NCBI GenBank assembly: GCA_019722365.1
Contig: JADFUC010001841.1
Span: 1-64,000, forward strand
Length of the DNA stretch: 64,000 bases
Direction: 5' to 3'
Source of the DNA: Lithospermum erythrorhizon
Taxonomy: Eukaryota > Streptophyta > Magnoliopsida > Boraginales > Boraginaceae
Part shown: piece after piece, positions 59,901-64,000 of the stretch
Layout: every line of letters starts with the position of its first letter
How positions within the stretch are numbered: position 1 is the first letter of the stretch
Notes under the pieces: generated by a model
Seen by the model: the letters and a program-made list of their open reading frames with translations, nothing else
What the model was told of the DNA's origin: nothing
Database searches by the model: none
Program-made: the position numbers and the translations under genes

Positions 59901-61420
59901 GGCAGATGTGTTTTAACACACTTGATTTGTGTTGTAAACCTACCCGATGGAACCCGAGAAGCCCATTTTGATCATAGTCGTGCGTGACTATGTAGGGATA
60001 ATCTAGTCATCAATGATTCGCGAGATTTGAGAGGCAGGGCCGATGAATGAAGCTGGCACATGAAAGTGGTATTCGTGGATGTGATTGTAATCAACATCCT
60101 GCTTGCTTTTACATATCATGAAATGATCTAAGAAGTCGTGCAAAGCTTAAAAGGATCGTGTATGGATTTAAGCATGCATCTGAATTATCCTTCCCACATT
60201 GATTCAGCAGTTTGGTTTTCGGAGCTTAATGAAGGAACCCGAACATGGCAAAGTTCGGTGGGGCCCCAGTTCATTCACTACGGAATAAGTTAAGTAATCA
60301 ATTAAAACAAAGATTCCTTTTATGTTTTTAATGGAGTTGTTAACTAAACTTCGTGAATGCGTGATTCGTTCATATGAATTACCCGTTATTTATTTAAGCG
60401 TGCCGTTGAAATATATAATACATGTATTGTATCTCGATGAGTGAAAAGTTAAATCCCCAGGTTAGTCTGTGTTTTATGGGAGGGAACATGAATTGTTGAT
60501 TGCAATATTGACTTTAGAAACATAGGATAGTAAAATGCCTTGGTCGGAATCTTTGATAGTTAAGAGCGACAAGCATTATATTTTTGATTAGTGATCGATA
60601 TTGATCACGTTAACTGCTGAGAACTAGATCAATACCGTAGGTGCCAGATGCAGTGACTAGGGAGGCTGGCATGACGAAAGCAGAATTCATAGAATGTGGC
60701 ATATACGTGATGCATGATATTTGTTTAGTAGGTGCGGCTTGATTCTTGAACTGATATATAACTATACGTATTTATATGAGCTGCATGCTTTGACTATGAC
60801 CAAATGCACTTAAGCGGGGGATTATAACGGCATATGTTGGGTCACACGGTGGTATATAACGATGAATATTCAGAAAATATATTAGGGGGATTTATCCGTC
60901 ACCGATATACAAGGGAATGCGGGCCTCTTAGATAGTTGGTGATTGGTTTATGGGCGCCATAAATCTTTGATTCGATTCACTGCTCGGAAAAAGTTGTGGG
61001 TGTTTCATGACACACTTAGCATGGTTAGCCTACGACTAGAGATCGCGTGATAAAGGAATTGTATGGTAATGGAGTCAGGGCAAGTGGGGTGTTGAAATCC
61101 AATGAGAATTGATTCACTTTTTATTATGCCGTTGCGACGGTGTGTATCGATTCATTTACGGGTTGGTTAAATGTGATTACTTTGGAACTTAATTGTTCAC
61201 CTTAGTAATTGTATTACTAGTTTGGGTTCATGATAATTTAAGGGGTTATGAGCGATTCTTCTTAGATCTTATTGTTAATCGTTATAATAATAGTAATTGA
61301 GTCGATTATTATTATTATCTGACTTCTTATTATACATTTTAGAAAGGTATGCTTGTCATTGGCGTTGGATTATATTTCATGTATGAAATTAAACTACATT
61401 GCTAAATTGAGAGTTGATTG
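56986..61420 (+). mobile_element. Decayed Copia-like DNA (right arm)
   Basis: Inverted counterpart of 46,290-50,759. At about 60,130-60,180 the plus strand reads KLKRIVYGFKHASEL, resembling the Copia RT motif KLxKxIYGLKQASR. At 60,480-60,560 a weak GREH..LLIAI..LET stretch resembles the RNase H region (GREHWIAVKNIL..). No frame stays open. The 64-codon frame at 59,518-59,712 has no recognised domain. The remainder is unassigned. Confidence 0.4.
57725..57950. repeat. Tandem duplication, period about 122 bp (right arm)
   Basis: TACTAGACTT(GA)AGTGGGAGGTT followed by TCTAAATTA occurs at about 57,780 and 57,906, preceded by CTTGA(G/A)TATAATCTT(A/G)AAAAGATGA in both. This is the mirror of the pair at 49,785-50,030, so the duplication predates the inverted duplication. 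Confidence 0.8.
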
Positions 61421-62150
61421 TAATCAACGAAGGTGGATGGAGTTGATGCAGCTGGTAGCAATCGCATATTGATCCGCTGACACTGCTTATTTGCTCGGAC
61501 AGAGTAGTGGGTTGGTGGTAGAAATGGTGATTTCGACGATTAAATCACTATCGCCCCGAATGTCGTCATTCTTTATCAACGTCCTCGGGAGTCAAAACAA
61601 AAGGTCCATCGTAATGTGCTCCCGAGTCGCTCCAGGAATAGGAAGGGGTTGCGATAGCTTGGCCCCGGATAGCCGATGTTCTATTTTCACTGTTGACAAG
61701 TCAGACATTTTGATACAAATTCGGCCAATTTCCCTCTTCGTGTTGGGCCGCGTACATTGCTCTTGAAGTCTACATACATCTTTGTACCGCTTTGGGATGC
61801 ATACTATAGGCGTTATGAGCCGTCCAAAATCTCCTTTTTAACTCGAGAATAAGGCACGAATAATCTACCATGCGTTGTAAGGGCACCAGTAAATACCGCA
61901 CTTGAAGTCCGAATCTGGCACCATTTTTCAACTACTCGATTATTTTTACTTAATTTCGTCTTTTTGTTGTCCTCAGTATTTGATCCAAAAACAACCGGTC
62001 GAACTCTTATTTGCTTCTGAGCCGCCATCGACTCCCGAGCACAAAATTAACACCCGAGTTCTTCGTTTGTTAATGGCTCTTGTCTTCCCGCTTCTGACTC
62101 GTCACATCCCGGCCGCGTTCGCATTCGAGGATGATACTCAATGAAACATC
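61420..62150 (-). pseudogene. Gypsy RNase H end / integrase fragment (minus; right arm)
   Basis: Mirror of 45,590-46,290. The reverse complement gives MYVDFKSNVRGPTRRENWPN-like, then YQNV..LVNSEN and YDGPFVLTPEDVDKE pieces, corresponding to YRDLK..YWWP and ITMDFVFGLPRTLKKN of an integrase. Frameshifts are at different places from the left arm, so the two arms decayed (or were mis-sequenced) separately. Confidence 0.65.
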
Positions 62151-62584
62151 ATAATCGATAAACTCCATCCACGCACTAAATTGAGAATCGTTGAGGTAGG
62201 CGAGGATCTGTTTTCTTGGCTAACGTGGATATCATAGGTGAGAAGCGGTGAGTAAGCGTAAAGTCTCGCTCCAGTCATTTCACTTTTGTTGTCGTTTTGT
62301 ATATTTCTAGGCGGTGTGGTATTATATTGGCCAGATGCAGTAGTCATACTTTTCTTTATATTGTATTTTGGATTTCTAGTATATCATTGGGTTGTATTAT
62401 TCGGGTGTGATACGTTGTCTATTATTTTTTGTTGGATGTGTTGGAGCGATGGAAAGAGAGAGTTTTGTTTTGATGATGTCGGTAGTCATGTTGTTATTGT
62501 ATCCGTCGATTGGTGGCTAAATTGTCTGAGTTGTTAATGATCTTAACCTCGGGGTGGCGGAGACTTAGCGTGGAGTCGTTACAC
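62150..62584 (+). repeat. LTR beta 3' end (plus; right arm)
   Basis: LTR tail with ATTTTGGATTTCTAGTATATC (62,362) and TTAACCTCGGGG (62,542), ending GTCGTTACACA directly before a primer-binding site. Mirrors 45,060-45,550. Confidence 0.7.
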
Positions 62585-62586
62585 AA

Positions 62587-62609
62587 TTTTGGTAGCGAGC
62601 CTAGGTTCA
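62587..62609 (+). other. Primer-binding site (decayed)
   Basis: TTTGGTAGCGAGCCTAGGTTC resembles TTTGGTATCAGAGCCTAGGTTC with a short deletion. It follows the LTR end by two bases. A few tens of bases later the sequence switches to inverted LTR beta. Confidence 0.7.
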
Positions 62610-62639
62610 AGGTCGATCAAGTGCACTTTCCCGTCGCGT

Positions 62640-63856
62640 GTCTAATCAAACACCGGAAATACAATTACTACTCATAACAATTTTAACCACTTATCTTAAT
62701 TAAATTCGACTTTTGACCATTTTTTAGTTACAAATTAACAACTTATTATAGATTGCTAATTATGTTTCAAAGACTATTAAAATAGCTAATTTAGTATCGA
62801 GTAAATCCATGTCGGTCAGCGCATAACAAAAATACTAACATTTTTCGACGATTTGATCAACCCAAAATATCCAACTTTTCTAACTAATCAAACCCGTTTC
62901 TATGACCTCAAATCAGAAGCCGTTCTTACTCAAAATCTAATAAGCTAATTTGACATATATTCCTCCGACAACATAAATCATAATTTCCACCTCAGAAACA
63001 ATCACGATAAAAGGTCGATAACATATTTATACTCTGACAACATTTTTGAAAAAAGTCTTGAAATCCTTTCGAAAGTCAACTCAACTATAACAACATTTTT
63101 CTACCCCGAATATCGATTATTGTAAATCTCACATACTAATCTAAGCCTAGATAATAATTATATTCAATAATATCTCATAAAAACCGAAGTGACCCAAAAT
63201 TCCAAAAAGTCATTAGCCCAAAACATCCGAGAATTCCATCCAAACACGAAATTTCAACTCAAGAATAACTAATTTAGAACCCCGAGAATCCGTTGTAGCG
63301 ATAAAAATCGAAAATTACAAAAGTCAACAAAAGTCGGCCATGAAACTCGCGAAATACTTTCGAAAGATCCGACCTTTTTTGAATCGAAGAATGATGAGGC
63401 TTCAAGAAATTTGAGGTCCAAAGCTTGCGAGATGGAAGAGAAATCGAAGAAAGAAATCAAAGGGGAGAACACATCGGCGTGTATCACGTGAGTAAGAAGA
63501 AGCCGATCCTTGTCTTTTGGGCCTTGGGTTGGTTATGGGTTAATGGGTTGGCCCATTAGCTTTATATGGTGAAACCCGATCGTTTTAAGTCGTCGATGTA
63601 CCAGTTTTAACTTATACGACCTTCAACTTCAGCATCCAACGTTCACATCCTCCCGAGGTATATTTACCGCCCCAACTAATATCATTTCCGTCCGATTCAC
63701 AACTTTAAAATTTCTAAATCACAGAAATGCTATAAGCCAGATCGATTCGTTGTGTTTGACAATTATTCAACTTGAGAATTTGATTTCTCCTGGAAATAAT
63801 CACGACAACTAGTACACTCTTTACGGTAATATTGATGCGGAGCGGGTTATTCTGAT
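62640..63856 (-). repeat. LTR family beta, 5' part (minus; right arm)
   Basis: Mirror of 43,809-45,060. Landmarks on the plus strand: ATTACTACTCATAACAATTTTAACC (62,663; complement of 45,004-45,028), CTAATCTAAGCCTAGATAATAATTATATTC (63,139; complement of 44,508-44,532) and CAACTAGTACACTCTT (63,805). It ends at GGGTTATTCTGATACC, the complement of an LTR start. Confidence 0.78.
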
Positions 63857-64000
63857 ACCGCTATAAAATTTAGGTCCTCGAAATTTACTGAAACTACGCG
63901 CTTGTTACTTGTATTTCTCCCCTTGAATACTTATACATTATCACAGTATCATACTTTATATCACCTCAAATATTGCCAATCCCATAATACTACTGTTCAT
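63857..64000 (-). mobile_element. End of Gypsy-like internal region, continues past the window
   Basis: The reverse complement reads TTTCGAGGACCTAAATTTTA just before the LTR start, the usual 3' end of Gypsy internal DNA. It is the mirror of 43,740-43,808 and also matches 38,880-39,000 (TATCACCTCAAATATTGCC against TATGACCTCAATTATTGCC). Confidence 0.7.

Larger units (their letters stand above)
43740..64000. repeat. Giant imperfect palindrome, about 20 kb, centre near 53,860-53,880
   Basis: The left arm (43,740 to about 53,870) and right arm (about 53,880 to window end) are inverted copies. Paired anchors: TTCATACATGAA at 46,321 with TTCATGTATGAA at 61,376-61,387; CATATGGTACAAATGTCC at 47,958 with its exact complement at 59,747-59,764; GTAAACATAC at 49,911 with GTATGTTTAC at 57,824-57,833. 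These give centres of 53,854, 53,861 and 53,872. The fragments in mirrored order are LTR beta 5' part, inverted LTR beta 3' part, integrase, Copia-like DNA and LTR alpha. The arms differ by many substitutions and small indels. The right arm continues past the window edge. Confidence 0.88.

Overview
The window is nuclear DNA from a plant, almost certainly a eudicot. It is AT-rich and dominated by decayed LTR retrotransposons: Ty3/Gypsy chromovirus-type and Ty1/Copia. It carries one clearly intact spliced gene, a PINOID-type AGC VIII protein kinase, in two exons with a GT..AG intron. No bacterial features (operons, Shine-Dalgarno sites, CRISPR) are present. The species cannot be named from the sequence alone.

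Layout. 1-2.96 kb: AT-rich DNA with an (AT)n microsatellite and a minus-strand Gypsy integrase scrap. 2.97-10.16 kb: a degenerate Gypsy chromovirus with 5' LTR, primer-binding site, gag, protease, RT/RNase H, integrase and chromodomain-like tail, but no matching 3' LTR. 10.2-13.07 kb: non-coding DNA with short repeats. 13.07-21.25 kb: three copies of one LTR family in minus, plus, minus order, with protease/RT and gag/protease scraps between them. 21.5-23.5 kb: a broken plant-mobile-domain (PMD) gene. 24.8-29.7 kb: a 5'-truncated Copia element whose tail is split by a 2.5-kb solo Gypsy LTR and which ends in a 245-bp Copia LTR. 30.1-33.9 kb: the PINOID-like gene, with a 2.4-kb intron holding two MITE-like inverted-repeat elements. 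34.2-38.3 kb: intergenic DNA with a five-copy ~106-bp tandem array. 38.3-64 kb: rearranged retrotransposon DNA dominated by very large inverted repeats.

The most unusual structure is a giant imperfect palindrome of about 20 kb, centred near 53,860-53,880. Its arms run outward to at least 43,740 on the left and to the window edge on the right. The same ordered set of unrelated fragments (LTR piece, inverted LTR piece, integrase piece, Copia-like DNA, second LTR) appears mirrored in both arms. It is therefore a duplicated composite block and not two chance insertions. A second inverted repeat centred near 41,315 shares part of the same block. The arms differ by many substitutions and small indels, so both an old inverted duplication and a fold-back sequencing or assembly artefact must be considered.

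Functionally, only the kinase looks alive. It would act in auxin-transport polarity by phosphorylating PIN efflux carriers (family knowledge). Its start lies 455 bp downstream of a Copia LTR, and a 10-codon upstream ORF overlaps its start codon. All transposon coding regions contain stops or frameshifts.
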